Of a DNA stretch of 64,000 nt, positions 1 to 8,900 are shown in pieces. Under the pieces are notes generated by a model that saw only the letters and a program-made list of their open reading frames with translations, was not told the DNA's origin and did no database searches. The stretch comes from Pedobacter sp. ASV28 (lineage in GTDB: Bacteria; Bacteroidota; Bacteroidia; Sphingobacteriales; Sphingobacteriaceae). Both the position numbers and the translations under genes were made by a program. The DNA lies in assembly GCF_016428855.1 (NCBI RefSeq), contig NZ_JAELTN010000002.1, positions 99,785-163,784 on the forward strand, read 5' to 3'. Within the stretch, counting starts at the first letter, position 1. Each line of letters opens with the position of its first letter.

Positions 1-231
1 TTTCTTATAGACGAAGGAAACTTAAAGGCTATTGCTTCAGACAAGATTGCCGAAGAAGCCCTTAAGGACTACTTATTCAAATCTTATGTATTCAATAAGT
101 TTTATGCCTATGCAAAGGAAATAGCCAATGAACAATCCTATGCTTTTGACAAGATGAAATTACAGTTTCAAAAATATCTATTAGCCCATCCCAACGCAAA
201 CACCGGCGCTTTAAAAGACATTTTAAAATAA
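1..231 (+). CDS. C-terminal part of an unidentified protein, cut by the left edge
   Basis: An open frame runs from the first base to a TAA at 229-231 and gives 76 residues ending in GALKDILK. The visible part is charged, rich in Lys, Ala and aromatic residues and predicted to be mostly helical, with no membrane segment or known catalytic motif. The start lies outside the window. It is followed after about 50 bases by an exported protein on the same strand. I do not recognise the family; only the coding nature (codon use, no internal stops, clean end) is supported. Confidence 0.6.
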   Translation, partial: FLIDEGNLKAIASDKIAEEALKDYLFKSYVFNKFYAYAKEIANEQSYAFDKMKLQFQKYLLAHPNANTGALKDILK

Positions 232-280
232 TTACATCTTGTCCAACAACACCTCTCTATATTTTCCGTTACTTTATGAT

Positions 281-958
281 ATGAAAGCTTTCGGATTAAT
301 CATACTGGGCCTATTTATGGGCCATCTATTACATGCCCAAGACGCTGTTCTCATTAGCGAGGGCAACTTTGTAAGGGGCGTGGTACAGGGTACCAATTTT
401 GAATCCGTTTTTATACAGACGGATGAACAAGAAGTAAAAGAGTATAAAGCCAAAGATATCCAGTCCTTTATTTGGAATGGCGACACCTATGTAAGCAAGC
501 CCATTATCATAGGAAAAAAAGCGGCCATTAAATTTTTTAAACTGATAGAAGGGGGAAAAGTTAATCTTTATAGTTATGGCAGCACTTCGGCAGTAGAAGA
601 ACCTGCACAGCCTCGTGTAAAAGCTCGTCCTACTTTTGGTGTGGGCATGGGTACCGGAGGGGGTATGGGCGGAGGTTTAGGTGGCGGCGTAAGCATTAAT
701 TTGGGCGGCAGGAGAAATACCGAACAACCTTCGGGAGCTGCCCCAAAAACTAAAGTGCTATATTTTATTGAAAAACCAGGTACCGGACCTATTCAGGAAA
801 TATATGCCGACGGTAGCAAAACCACAACAACGAAGGCCCTATTACTTCAAAAGCTAACAGGCGACGAAGGTTTGACAGAGAGTATAAAAGCCACCGAGAG
901 CTTTGATGATAAAACGCTCATTGCCTTAGTGAAATCCTATAATGAATCTGTAAAATAA
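281..958 (+). CDS. Exported protein with a glycine-rich segment, unknown function
   Basis: The frame is open from a TTG at 239, but the ATG at 281 is preferred because it begins a standard signal peptide (MKAFGLIILGLFMGHLLHAQ). The mature protein of about 205 residues starts with a beta-rich part, has a Gly/Met-rich linker near residues 116-140, and ends with a mixed alpha/beta part that carries a KVLYFIEKPG stretch. It should be periplasmic or on the surface. No family recognised. It lies directly after the truncated gene at the left edge on the same strand and could be co-transcribed with it. Confidence 0.75.
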   Translation: MKAFGLIILGLFMGHLLHAQDAVLISEGNFVRGVVQGTNFESVFIQTDEQEVKEYKAKDIQSFIWNGDTYVSKPIIIGKKAAIKFFKLIEGGKVNLYSYGSTSAVEEPAQPRVKARPTFGVGMGTGGGMGGGLGGGVSINLGGRRNTEQPSGAAPKTKVLYFIEKPGTGPIQEIYADGSKTTTTKALLLQKLTGDEGLTESIKATESFDDKTLIALVKSYNESVK

Positions 959-1233
959 GTAGACCTACAATTTTATTTGGCTACAACAGACAGTGGTTGA
1001 CGAATTACCCCCGCACGGCCTGCGGCTTGCAAAATGTAGAATATACAAACAATAAGCCGATCGTCATTCTGTTACGAAAAAAAGTAAAATATATCCATTT
1101 ACCAACCCACTTCTAGTAGCAGCTTTCCCGTCATTAGTAACTCTATTGGCAATCGTAATAGATAAAGGTCTTTCTCCGGTTCATCGGAGCAAGCCGTCAA
1201 TGCGCTTCCCTCAATACGAGTACTTTAGATTGC

Positions 1234-1575
1234 TTATCTCTGTAAATCATCCCAAAACTCTACTGCCCTGCGGTAGTGTGGAATAACAATGGAACCTCCA
1301 ACCAAATTGGCTATCATGAATACTTCATTGATTTCATCGTTGGTCACACCTTCGTTGTAGCATTTTTCCAAATGATATTTGATGCAATCATCGCACCTTA
1401 AAACCATAGATGCTACTAGTCCGAGCATTTCTTTGGTCTTCACATTTAGCGCACCATCTGCATATGATGTGGTATCTAAGGCAAAGAAACGTTTGATATT
1501 CGTATTGGCCGTTTCCATCACCCTATCGTTCATTTTTGTACGATAGCTATTAAATTCTTCTACTAATTTTCCCAT
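1234..1575 (-). CDS. Carboxymuconolactone decarboxylase / AhpD-like family protein
   Basis: This 113-residue protein carries the family's redox and acid-base motif CxxCxxxH (Cys61, Cys64, His68, in RCDDCIKYHLE), followed by the typical helical tail with N-E-[FV] and the H100-Y-R-R-A ending. Family members are small helical, often oligomeric proteins: true gamma-carboxymuconolactone decarboxylases or AhpD-like thiol peroxidase partners. The Cys pair favours an AhpD-like redox role, but no peroxidase gene is next to it, so the substrate is open. The upstream 958-1233 stretch holds no convincing gene. It stands alone on the minus strand. Confidence 0.85.
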   Translation of the reverse strand: MGKLVEEFNSYRTKMNDRVMETANTNIKRFFALDTTSYADGALNVKTKEMLGLVASMVLRCDDCIKYHLEKCYNEGVTNDEINEVFMIANLVGGSIVIPHYRRAVEFWDDLQR

Positions 1576-1670
1576 TGTAATCTTGTTTGTTAGTTTTCTG
1601 GTATTTGGTTTTTTAGATTTATCAAATTAGCTGGCCTAAACAACCCAAAAACTAATCAACAAACCAGTCA

Positions 1671-1997
1671 TTAAAGCTCCTGCAGCGGATCCCAAAATAC
1701 TTTTTTAAAATTTTTCACCTTATCATTCACTACTACAACTCCTTCTTGCTCCAAAAGCTCTTGCATCAATTCTGGAGGGGAAAAATGAAATCTTCCCGTA
1801 AGCAGGCCGGAACTGTTGACTATTCTATGGGCAGGTACTTTTGGGCTCGCTGTACCAGCATAGGCCATCGCATGCCCAACCATCCGCGATGAATTGGCCA
1901 CGCCCAGTGCTTTTGCAATTGATCCGTAAGAAGTAACCCTCCCTTTTGGAACGAGCCTTGCTACTTCGTAAACTTGTTCGTAGAAATTGGTATCCAT
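1671..1997 (-). CDS. Alkyltransferase-like protein (ATL) of the MGMT family
   Basis: About 108 residues that match the C-terminal DNA-binding domain of O6-alkylguanine-DNA alkyltransferases: the helix-turn-helix with Tyr24, the Asn/Ser-Ser-Arg finger (Arg38), and the active-site loop. The loop reads PAHRIV (residues 55-60), so the alkyl-accepting Cys of the PCHR motif is replaced by Ala. By established knowledge of ATL proteins, it binds O6-alkylguanine without repairing it and passes the lesion to nucleotide excision repair. The start at 1997 (MDTNFYEQ) is preferred to 2018, since the latter reads through a repeat element. Confidence 0.9.
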   Translation of the reverse strand: MDTNFYEQVYEVARLVPKGRVTSYGSIAKALGVANSSRMVGHAMAYAGTASPKVPAHRIVNSSGLLTGRFHFSPPELMQELLEQEGVVVVNDKVKNFKKVFWDPLQEL

Positions 1998-2013
1998 TGC
2001 TTCTGCTCCATTT

Positions 2014-2079
2014 GTCATCCCGAATTTAGTTCAGGATCTTATTCGTATACTAAATTATGCCGAAACGAGTTCTGCATGA
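2014..2079. repeat. REP-like imperfect inverted repeat
   Basis: The sequence starts TCATCCCGAATTTAGTTCAG and ends with the near-complement GAAACGAGTTCTGCATGA, so the two ends can form an imperfect hairpin of roughly 23-base arms. It sits between two minus-strand genes. Its wording resembles the short palindromic elements (TCATnCnGAA...GTTTCAG) dispersed in Sphingobacteriaceae genomes; that similarity is from memory, and other copies cannot be searched here. Confidence 0.5.
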
Positions 2080-2089
2080 AGAAAAATCT

Positions 2090-2740
2090 TTAATTAAACG
2101 AAAACTGTATATAGTTAATGTTTTTATCCTTTTTAAGGTAAATCCGCTCATAATGCGTCTTAATAGAAAGCACTTCATCTACCAGATCTGATTGATATAA
2201 ATGATCGGTATCCTTATGGACAAGCAGCCCTAATTCTTGTACCTTTTCCTTAGTATAGTTATACAGGCCGTCATTGTCGGTTTTGAGATTTATTTTACCT
2301 TCCGAAGTAAGTAATACTCTGTATTTTTCCAAAAACCCAGGATAAGTTAAGCGTTTCTTTTCCCTGCTGATTTGTGGTTGCGGGTCGGCAAAAGTAATCC
2401 ATATTTCCTCCACTTCCCTTGCACCAAAGTAATCCAATAGGTCCTCTATCTGAATCCTTAGAAAAGCAAGATTGTTTATTCCTTCATCTACTCCGGTTCT
2501 GGCACCTCTCCAAATTCGATTCCCCTTTAAATCTATCCCTATAAAGTTTTTTTCTGGGAAAAGCTTGGCCAAATTAACGGCATATTCACCTTTACCACAA
2601 GCCAGTTCCAATACAATAGGACGATCATTCTTAAAATGATCTGTAGCCCATTTTCCCTTTAAAACTTTTGCTTCATCTAACTGGTAAACATTAGGAAATG
2701 TATTGATCTCCGCAAATTTTCTTAATTTATCTTTCCCCAC
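2090..2740 (-). CDS. trmB: tRNA (guanine-N7-)-methyltransferase TrmB
   Basis: A 216-residue cytosolic class I methyltransferase that makes m7G46 in the variable loop of tRNA using S-adenosylmethionine. Visible family marks are the SAM-binding motif I (VLELACGKGEYA, residues 43-54), the GIDLKG motif at 68-73, the GAR segment, and the FADPQPQ motif that replaces the more usual FPDPWPK, followed by R/KKRL. Length fits the family. The gene is on the minus strand, upstream of the ATL gene with the repeat element in between. Confidence 0.95.
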   Translation of the reverse strand: MGKDKLRKFAEINTFPNVYQLDEAKVLKGKWATDHFKNDRPIVLELACGKGEYAVNLAKLFPEKNFIGIDLKGNRIWRGARTGVDEGINNLAFLRIQIEDLLDYFGAREVEEIWITFADPQPQISREKKRLTYPGFLEKYRVLLTSEGKINLKTDNDGLYNYTKEKVQELGLLVHKDTDHLYQSDLVDEVLSIKTHYERIYLKKDKNINYIQFSFN

Positions 2741-3010
2741 TTTTTAATGTATTAAAAAGACAAAAGTAAGATTTAATTGGCAATAATATCATCACAGCCT
2801 TCATACCCTTAATTAGAAACAACTCGCCCAACTTCTCTTCTGTTAGTAACAACTTTCACGAATAAACGTCTTATGTGCAAGATATTCTACTTGCCCAGAA
2901 ATTTTCCCTAAAAAAAAGCGTTGGTAGCGTAGGGGTAAAACCATTTGTTGTTGTCATGTTATTAAAATATAATTTAAACCTTATTACATATCCATTATTC
3001 CGTTCCTTAT

Positions 3011-5332
3011 ATGACATTTTCTTCTCTTAAACCGTTATTAATCCTATTTACATTTTTTTGCCTTCCAACCTTTGCACAGCAAACTTACAACGTTTCTGGT
3101 ACCGTTAGGTCAACTGGTGATGCTGTAGAGGCGGCTACGATCCATATTATAGAGCTTAAGCATCGCATTACCAGCGACAGCGCTGGTAATTATAGTATAG
3201 ATCTAAAAGCAGGCCAGTACACTTTTGTCATCAGCGCCATTGGCATGAATACTTTAAGAAAGTCTATCAAAGTAAAAGCCAATGAAACGGTAGACTTTGA
3301 ACTTGAGGACAATGCCAATAAGCTAGACGAAATTGTGATTTCTACAGCCAGAAATGAAAGGAGTTTAGCCAGCCCACAAATGGGAGCAGAACGGCTAAGC
3401 ATGAAGGCCATTAAAAATATCCCCTTAATTTTCGGTGAACGTGATATTATGAAGGCCATCCAACTTCTACCGGGTATAAAATCGGCAGGAGAGGGTGGTA
3501 GCGGCATTTATGTTAGGGGCGGCTCTGCAGATCAAAACCTAATTTTAATGGACGACATACCCGTATACAACGCATCCCATTTAATGGGTTTCTTTTCTAC
3601 ATTCAATCCCGATGCCGTTGATGACATTACCGTTTACAAAACAGGTATGCCCTCGCAATTTGGCGGGCGCCTTTCTTCCGTTCTTGACATCAAAATGAGA
3701 CAGGGAAATGCAGATAAGTTTTCGGCATCTGGAGGTATTGGTCTTATTTCTTCCAATCTTACTTTAGAAGGGCCCATCCACAAGGGAAAGTCCTCCTTCC
3801 TCATTTCTGGTCGCAGAACTTATGTTGACCTTTTTTTAAAACTTTCTCCTGATAGCACCATCAATCAAAATACCATGTATTTCTATGATGTGAATGCTAG
3901 GGCAGACTTTCAGCTTAATGAAAACAACAAGCTCATTTTTACAGGCTATTTAGGCAGCGATAAATTAGGCCTTGCCGAAACCTTTGGCCTAACTTGGGGA
4001 AACAGTTTGGCGAGTGCACAATGGAAACATATTTTTTCCCCAAACCTAAATTCGTCTACTACGGCTTCCTACACCAGTTATCAAAATAAAATTGAGGTCA
4101 ATACAGGCATAGATAACGTTCGAATTTATTCCCAGATCAAAGACTTATCCCTGAAACAAAACTACTTCTGGCAGGCAACAGAGAAAAATTTGATAAAATT
4201 CGGCTTCAACAGCATTCACCATACTGTTACTCCGGGCGAAATCACCTCTCAGGGACAGTCAAACTATAATCCTATTAACTATCAGGAAAGATATTCGCTC
4301 GAAAATGCACTTTTTGCTTCCAGCGATTGGCAGGCTTCCGAAAAGCTAAACGTGAGTTTTGGCCTAAGGTTATCTGGTTTTAGCATTTTAGGAAAAGGTA
4401 ATTTCCTTAATGTTGATCCGGATGGAAATATCATTGACAACACCAGCTATAAAAGTGGAGAATTGGTAAAGACCTATATCAACCTAGAGCCCCGCTTATC
4501 GTTGAGCTACCTGCTCAATATGCAAAGTTCTGTAAAAGCATCTTATGTAAGAAATGCCCAGAACATGCACATGATCTCCAATTCTACTTCCAGTAGGCCA
4601 AGCGATAAATGGCTACCAAGTTCCATAATGGTAAAACCTGAGGTATCTGATCAATTTGCCATAGGTTATTATCGCAATCTTTTTGACAATGTTTTTGAGC
4701 TCAATGTAGAGAGTTACTACAAGACCATGCAAAACCAAATCGATTACAGGGACGGCGCAGAAACTTTTAATGCTGACAATATTGAGACCCAATTGCTGTA
4801 TGGAAAAGGTAGAGCCTACGGCCTAGAAATCCTATTCAAAAAAAGAAAGGGAGATTTTACAGGTTGGTTGAGCTATACCCTCTCTAAAACCGAAAGGCAA
4901 ATTGACGGCATCAATAACGGGGATTGGTATAATGCCCGACAAGATCGCACGCATGAAATTGCCTTGGTAGGTGCATATGCATTGAACAAAAAATGGAGCT
5001 TATCTGCCTCTTGGGTATACTATACAGGCGATGCCATTACTTTTCCCAGTGGAAAGTATAACATGGATGGTCAAACATTTTTCTACTATACCGAGCGCAA
5101 TGGCTACCGTATGCCTGCTTATCATCGTTTAGATTTAGGTGCCACTCTACAGTTAAAGAAGAGGAAGAGCTACAGCTCAGAACTCGCTTTTAGCTTATAT
5201 AATGCCTATGGCAGAAAGAACGCTTATTCCATTACCTTTCGGGAAGCGGAAAACGATCCGTCCAAAACTGAAGTGGTAAGGACAACGCTCTTCCAATTTT
5301 TACCTTCAATTTCTTATAATTTTAAATTTTAA
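3011..5332 (+). CDS. TonB-dependent outer membrane receptor with CarboxypepD_reg-like N-domain
   Basis: 773 residues. A signal peptide (residues 1-22, ending FAQQ) is followed by a carboxypeptidase-regulatory-like beta domain (about 24-105, VSGTVRS...AGNYSIDL), a plug domain (about 110-225 with LLPGIKS, YVRGGSADQNLILMDDIPVY and PSQFGGRLSSVLDI) and a 22-strand-type beta barrel ending in aromatic Phe. It imports an unknown ligand across the outer membrane using TonB energy. The next gene, 13 bp downstream, is a DUF4249 lipoprotein. This pair is a recurrent Bacteroidota arrangement, distinct from SusC/SusD. The substrate cannot be read from sequence. Confidence 0.93.
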   Translation: MTFSSLKPLLILFTFFCLPTFAQQTYNVSGTVRSTGDAVEAATIHIIELKHRITSDSAGNYSIDLKAGQYTFVISAIGMNTLRKSIKVKANETVDFELEDNANKLDEIVISTARNERSLASPQMGAERLSMKAIKNIPLIFGERDIMKAIQLLPGIKSAGEGGSGIYVRGGSADQNLILMDDIPVYNASHLMGFFSTFNPDAVDDITVYKTGMPSQFGGRLSSVLDIKMRQGNADKFSASGGIGLISSNLTLEGPIHKGKSSFLISGRRTYVDLFLKLSPDSTINQNTMYFYDVNARADFQLNENNKLIFTGYLGSDKLGLAETFGLTWGNSLASAQWKHIFSPNLNSSTTASYTSYQNKIEVNTGIDNVRIYSQIKDLSLKQNYFWQATEKNLIKFGFNSIHHTVTPGEITSQGQSNYNPINYQERYSLENALFASSDWQASEKLNVSFGLRLSGFSILGKGNFLNVDPDGNIIDNTSYKSGELVKTYINLEPRLSLSYLLNMQSSVKASYVRNAQNMHMISNSTSSRPSDKWLPSSIMVKPEVSDQFAIGYYRNLFDNVFELNVESYYKTMQNQIDYRDGAETFNADNIETQLLYGKGRAYGLEILFKKRKGDFTGWLSYTLSKTERQIDGINNGDWYNARQDRTHEIALVGAYALNKKWSLSASWVYYTGDAITFPSGKYNMDGQTFFYYTERNGYRMPAYHRLDLGATLQLKKRKSYSSELAFSLYNAYGRKNAYSITFREAENDPSKTEVVRTTLFQFLPSISYNFKF

Positions 5333-5345
5333 TTCCTGATCCGAT

Positions 5346-6152
5346 ATGAACAAGCTAAAATCTATCATTATACTTTTTCCAGTTCTTTTATTTTTCGCTT
5401 CTTGCGAAGAGGTAATTACACTCGACCTGAACACCGCAGCCGAAAAATATGTGATTGAAGCCAACTTGACCGATAAAGCGAATGGCGCAAAAGTAACCAT
5501 TAGCAAGACCAAGAGCTTTAATAGCACTAATGACTTTGTTGGAATAACCGGAGCCGTTGTTAACATTGAAGATGCACAAGGCAATACGACCAGACTCACT
5601 GAAAGTAGCACCAAGGGGATTTACACACACCCTACCTTAAAAGGCTTGCCTAAATCTACATATAAGCTGAAAATAGAAGTGAATGGGCAAACTTTTACCT
5701 CTAATTCTACCATGCCGGAAGTCGTTGAACTTGAAGATGTTTTTCCCTATGAACTGAGCCTATTTGATGGGCCTAGGCTATTTACTCATGTTCGGTATAC
5801 CGACCCCCTGGGCATCAAAAATTTCTATCGATTTATCGAATATAAAAATGGCGTGTACACCAAGTCTATTATGGTAACCAATGACGAATTTACGGATGGA
5901 AAGCTCGTCAATCAAATTGTTCCACCCTATGAATTTACCGAAGAAAGCAAGCTTAAAAAGGGAGATAAGGTTAAGGTAGAATTTCTTACACTTGATGAAC
6001 CCGTATATAAATATTGGTTCAGCGTAGAAAATGGTGCCCAAGGCGGTGGCGATAGTGCCGCACCCGCAAATCCCGTAAGCAACATAAAAGGAGGAGTATT
6101 AGGCTACTTTAGTGCACATACTATTCAAAGCAAAGAATACACCGTTAAGTAA
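5346..6152 (+). CDS. DUF4249 family lipoprotein, partner of the upstream TonB receptor
   Basis: 268 residues with a lipoprotein signal (LLFFASC, Cys20) followed by the family hallmark of an early acidic/aliphatic strand (EEVITLDLN), then YVIEANLTDK and AKVTISKTKSF. The fold is predicted beta-sandwich, anchored in the outer membrane. DUF4249 proteins are nearly always encoded right after a TonB receptor of the type seen here and probably act as its accessory surface subunit; the role is inferred from context. Only 13 bp separate the genes, so they form an operon. Confidence 0.88.
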   Translation: MNKLKSIIILFPVLLFFASCEEVITLDLNTAAEKYVIEANLTDKANGAKVTISKTKSFNSTNDFVGITGAVVNIEDAQGNTTRLTESSTKGIYTHPTLKGLPKSTYKLKIEVNGQTFTSNSTMPEVVELEDVFPYELSLFDGPRLFTHVRYTDPLGIKNFYRFIEYKNGVYTKSIMVTNDEFTDGKLVNQIVPPYEFTEESKLKKGDKVKVEFLTLDEPVYKYWFSVENGAQGGGDSAAPANPVSNIKGGVLGYFSAHTIQSKEYTVK

Positions 6153-6228
6153 TCTAAGTTTTTCTTCGAACTTCAAACATTATTGCTTAAGTTTATAATT
6201 ATATTACCCTAATATAAATTTCAGCTAT

Positions 6229-7161
6229 ATGACATTAGTTCAACTTGAATATATCGTTGCCGTTGACACCTATAGAAGTTTTGTAAGTGCTGCAGAAAAA
6301 TGTTTTGTTACACAGCCAACATTAAGTATGCAGGTACAAAAGCTGGAAGAGTTTTTAAACGTCAAGATTTTCGATAGGAGCAAACAACCTGTAACACCTA
6401 CCGAAATTGGCTCGCAAATTATTGAACAGGCGCGTTTGGTATTGCAGGAGAACAGCAAGATTAAAGAGATCATCAATAACCAACAGCAAGACATCACAGG
6501 CGAATTAAAAATTGGGATCATACCCACCATTGCCCCCTATCTTTTGCCCGAGGTGATTTCTTCAATGTTGGAAAAATACGCCGACCTAAAGCTATTGATC
6601 TGGGAGTATACTACGGAGGACATTATCCATCATTTAAAAACAGGCGTGATCGACTGCGGCATTCTCGCTACACCTTTGATAGATGCCAACATCAATGAAA
6701 CCCCCTTATATTATGAAACCTTTGTGGGCTACGTCAGTAAAAACAGCAAATTATACAAGAAGAAGACAATTGATGCAGAAGATTTTGAGGAGGAAAATAT
6801 TTGGTTGTTAAATGAAGGTCATTGCATGCGCTCGCAGGTGTTAAACATTTGTCGCTCTACCAAGAACAACAGGCTACAATCTTTGACCTATAATACGGGA
6901 AGTGTAGAAACCCTGATTAGAATGGTTGATGTGAATGATGGCACCACCTTGCTGCCCCAACTATCGCTATCCGATTTAAATAGCAAACAATTGAACAAAG
7001 TACGCTATTTTAAATCACCAGAGCCCGTAAGGGAAATCAGTTTGGTTACCCATAAAAACTTTGTGAAGAAAAAAATGCTCAATGCCCTACAAGAAGAAAT
7101 TTTAGCCCTTATTCCAAAGGGGATGAAACAGCGCAAGAAAAAAGATGTGGTTGGGATATAG
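6229..7161 (+). CDS. oxyR: OxyR-type LysR family hydrogen peroxide sensor
   Basis: 310 residues: LysR winged helix-turn-helix (residues 1-60, FVSAAEKCFVTQPTLSMQVQKLE) and a periplasmic-binding-protein-like regulatory domain. The regulatory domain contains GHC199MRSQVLNIC208, so both redox cysteines fall at exactly the Escherichia coli OxyR positions, and TxSxETLxxMV...TLLPQL follows as in OxyR. It should sense peroxide by the Cys199-Cys208 disulfide and activate antioxidant genes. No catalase is adjacent, but superoxide dismutase lies 1.7 kb downstream. Transcribed alone on the plus strand. Confidence 0.92.
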   Translation: MTLVQLEYIVAVDTYRSFVSAAEKCFVTQPTLSMQVQKLEEFLNVKIFDRSKQPVTPTEIGSQIIEQARLVLQENSKIKEIINNQQQDITGELKIGIIPTIAPYLLPEVISSMLEKYADLKLLIWEYTTEDIIHHLKTGVIDCGILATPLIDANINETPLYYETFVGYVSKNSKLYKKKTIDAEDFEEENIWLLNEGHCMRSQVLNICRSTKNNRLQSLTYNTGSVETLIRMVDVNDGTTLLPQLSLSDLNSKQLNKVRYFKSPEPVREISLVTHKNFVKKKMLNALQEEILALIPKGMKQRKKKDVVGI

Positions 7162-7199
7162 ACATTGTTAAGCTTGTGCAACTTTAAAAACCGTAATTC

Positions 7200-7574
7200 T
7201 TACCTAATTTTTTGGGCGCTAAAAAAATTGACCTTTATCGCGCAAACAATAGCCAGTAGGAAAGAGCCTAGTGTAATAAAATCAACTATGTTGTCGGGAA
7301 TATCTTGACCGGTAATACGATCAAGATGATACTTTACAAATGAATTAGGCAGATGATGTTCACCCAACTGCTCCTTAACCTGCCACTGCCATTCGGTAAC
7401 GGGGCAATAGCCAATACCATACCAAATACCTAAAAATAGCCAACAGAAAAGGGTAATGCCAACAACCCAAAGATGAAATCTACGCATTCGGGGCCAAATC
7501 CAGGCAAATAAGTTTATTCCTATAATAAGAAGATGGACAATCGTTAGACCGTAATCCAACAGCTGCAGTCTCAA
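7200..7574 (-). CDS. DUF2784-like small integral membrane protein
   Basis: 124 residues with about four hydrophobic segments (7-27, 34-54 and one near 103-117 are clearest) and a conserved-looking GYCPVTEWQWQVKEQLGE stretch between the second and third, followed by YHLDRITG. This pattern fits DUF2784, a family of inner-membrane proteins of unknown function. The start ATG overlaps the stop of the gene upstream by 4 bp (7571-7574), which implies translational coupling. It converges with oxyR. Confidence 0.75.
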   Translation of the reverse strand: MRLQLLDYGLTIVHLLIIGINLFAWIWPRMRRFHLWVVGITLFCWLFLGIWYGIGYCPVTEWQWQVKEQLGEHHLPNSFVKYHLDRITGQDIPDNIVDFITLGSFLLAIVCAIKVNFFSAQKIR

Positions 7575-8011
7575 TTCTCCTTTATACTCTTAAGCCCTTC
7601 AATACCCACAACCTTTTCCTCTTCTTCTCCCTTTTTACGTTTTTTCTTCTTCTTGGGATCTATACCACTCAAACGTTCTTCAATTATCTTATCGTATTCA
7701 ATGGCCTGTTCGGGCTTTAAAACTGCTTTAATACTTTTATTGGTTTCGTTGCTTAAGCGATATATTTTAGCCACTTCTTCATCGTTATAACCTGTGGCTT
7801 GTTGCTTTTTCATTAAAGCCACCTGTTCCTTTGCAAAACTATAGGCATAATTATATACTACTCCCTTTTGGGTGGAACTTAGCTTTAATCGCGTTTCCAA
7901 CTCATCCACATTCTTTTTTGCCAGCTCTTCAGCTGTAGGCAATTTTTGTTGAGCTGATGCAGAAAGAGCCACTACCGTAGCTAGAAGCAAAGCAGATAAA
8001 AACTTTTTCAT
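7571..8011 (-). CDS. Small exported protein, Spy/LTXXQ-like helical type
   Basis: 146 residues with a signal peptide (MKKFLSALLLATVVALSASAQ) and a helical mature part that contains LKLSSTQKGVVYNYAYSFAKEQ and later IKAVLKPEQAIEYDKIIEER, a layout like small periplasmic helical proteins of the Spy/DUF4890 kind. The C-terminal third is strongly basic then acidic (KKKKKRKKGEEEEK). Function unknown. It overlaps the downstream DUF2784-like gene by 4 bp and forms a two-gene operon. Similarity to Spy-like chaperones is an inference from pattern only. Confidence 0.75.
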   Translation of the reverse strand: MKKFLSALLLATVVALSASAQQKLPTAEELAKKNVDELETRLKLSSTQKGVVYNYAYSFAKEQVALMKKQQATGYNDEEVAKIYRLSNETNKSIKAVLKPEQAIEYDKIIEERLSGIDPKKKKKRKKGEEEEKVVGIEGLKSIKEN

Positions 8012-8213
8012 TAGGGTTCAATTATCGTTTAAAGCTGCAATTTAGGAATTTTTTGGGAAACAATATGTAGGCGTTCTTTTGACAATGTACCCAGATTTAA
8101 GGGATTGATATCCTTTTGTTTTTCCCCGTCCTCTTCAATGTAGACTAGCGCCTGTTTCAATATCCATGCAGAAATCGCTGCACAGAAACCCGGAACGACA
8201 GCCCGATCCAAAC

Positions 8214-8250
8214 AAAAAGCGGGGCTATTGTTGTAAATGCCCCGCTTTTA
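8214..8250 (-). terminator. Rho-independent terminator downstream of sodA
   Basis: AAAAGCGGGGC at 8215-8225 pairs perfectly with GCCCCGCTTTT at 8239-8249 around a 13-base loop. On the minus strand the stem is followed by a T run (CTTTTTG). It lies 20 bp after the sodA stop codon. The 8029-8211 stretch beyond it holds no gene I can support. Confidence 0.85.
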
Positions 8251-8269
8251 TGGTTATCTTAAGAAGAAA

Positions 8270-8878
8270 CTATAATGCCTTTTTGTAACGTTCTGCTACT
8301 GCATCCCAGTTTACCACATTCCAAATTGCGGCTAAGTAATCAGGGCGTTTATTTTGATATTTTAAGTAGTAAGCATGCTCCCAAACATCGATACCAAAAA
8401 TGGGTGTACCTTTTACTTCAGCGATATCCATTAAAGGGTTATCTTGGTTTGGAGTTGAAGAAATCACCAATTTCTTATCAGCACCTACCGAAAGCCAAGC
8501 CCAACCAGAACCAAAACGGGTTGCACCGGCATCTTGGATTTTTGTTTTAAAATCGGCAAACGATCCAAATGCTTCATTAATTGCTTTAGCTAAGTCGCCA
8601 GTTGGCTCACCACCTTTATTCGGTCCCAATACCGTCCAAAACAAAGAGTGGTTATAGTGACCACCACCGTTGTTACGTACTGCAGCCGGGTACTTAGAAA
8701 TATTTTTGATGAGATCATCTAAATTGGCATTTGCTTCTGGCTTACCTTCTAATGCCTTATTCAGATTGGTAACATAAGCCTGATGGTGCTTACCATGATG
8801 GATTTCCATCGTCAATTTATCGATATGTGGTTCTAATGCGTCTGTTGCGTATGCTAACGCAGGTAATTCAAAAGCCAT
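8270..8878 (-). CDS. sodA: Superoxide dismutase, Mn/Fe type with Mn-like signature
   Basis: 202 residues. Metal ligands are His27 (EIHH), His77 ([11 protein letters not shown]), Asp164 and His168 (DVWEHAYY). The NQDNPLM motif (residues 144-150) and Gly-Gly-His before the second ligand are the pattern of Mn or cambialistic enzymes rather than Fe-only ones. It converts superoxide to peroxide and oxygen in the cytosol; there is no signal peptide. The gene stands between a strong terminator and a promoter region with a 26-bp tandem duplication, so it is an independently regulated single gene. The OxyR gene lies nearby. Confidence 0.96.
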   Translation of the reverse strand: MAFELPALAYATDALEPHIDKLTMEIHHGKHHQAYVTNLNKALEGKPEANANLDDLIKNISKYPAAVRNNGGGHYNHSLFWTVLGPNKGGEPTGDLAKAINEAFGSFADFKTKIQDAGATRFGSGWAWLSVGADKKLVISSTPNQDNPLMDIAEVKGTPIFGIDVWEHAYYLKYQNKRPDYLAAIWNVVNWDAVAERYKKAL

Positions 8879-8900
8879 AATTATATATTTAAGTTTATTA

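Noticed and set aside
958..1233. Possible small gene in the gap before the AhpD-like gene
   Set aside because: No frame with a plausible start and length; the stretch is mixed composition and holds no clear promoter, hairpin or RNA.
3190..3507. 105-residue minus-strand frame inside the TonB receptor gene
   Set aside because: Shadow of a well supported gene; hydrophobic and Ser-rich residues arise from the opposite strand codons.
8029..8211. 60-residue minus-strand frame (MDRAVVPGFCAAISAWIL...) between a terminator and an exported protein gene
   Set aside because: It starts with TTG next to the sodA terminator stem, has no ribosome site or family, and another frame through the same bases is equally open. 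It could be a remnant, but I cannot support a gene.
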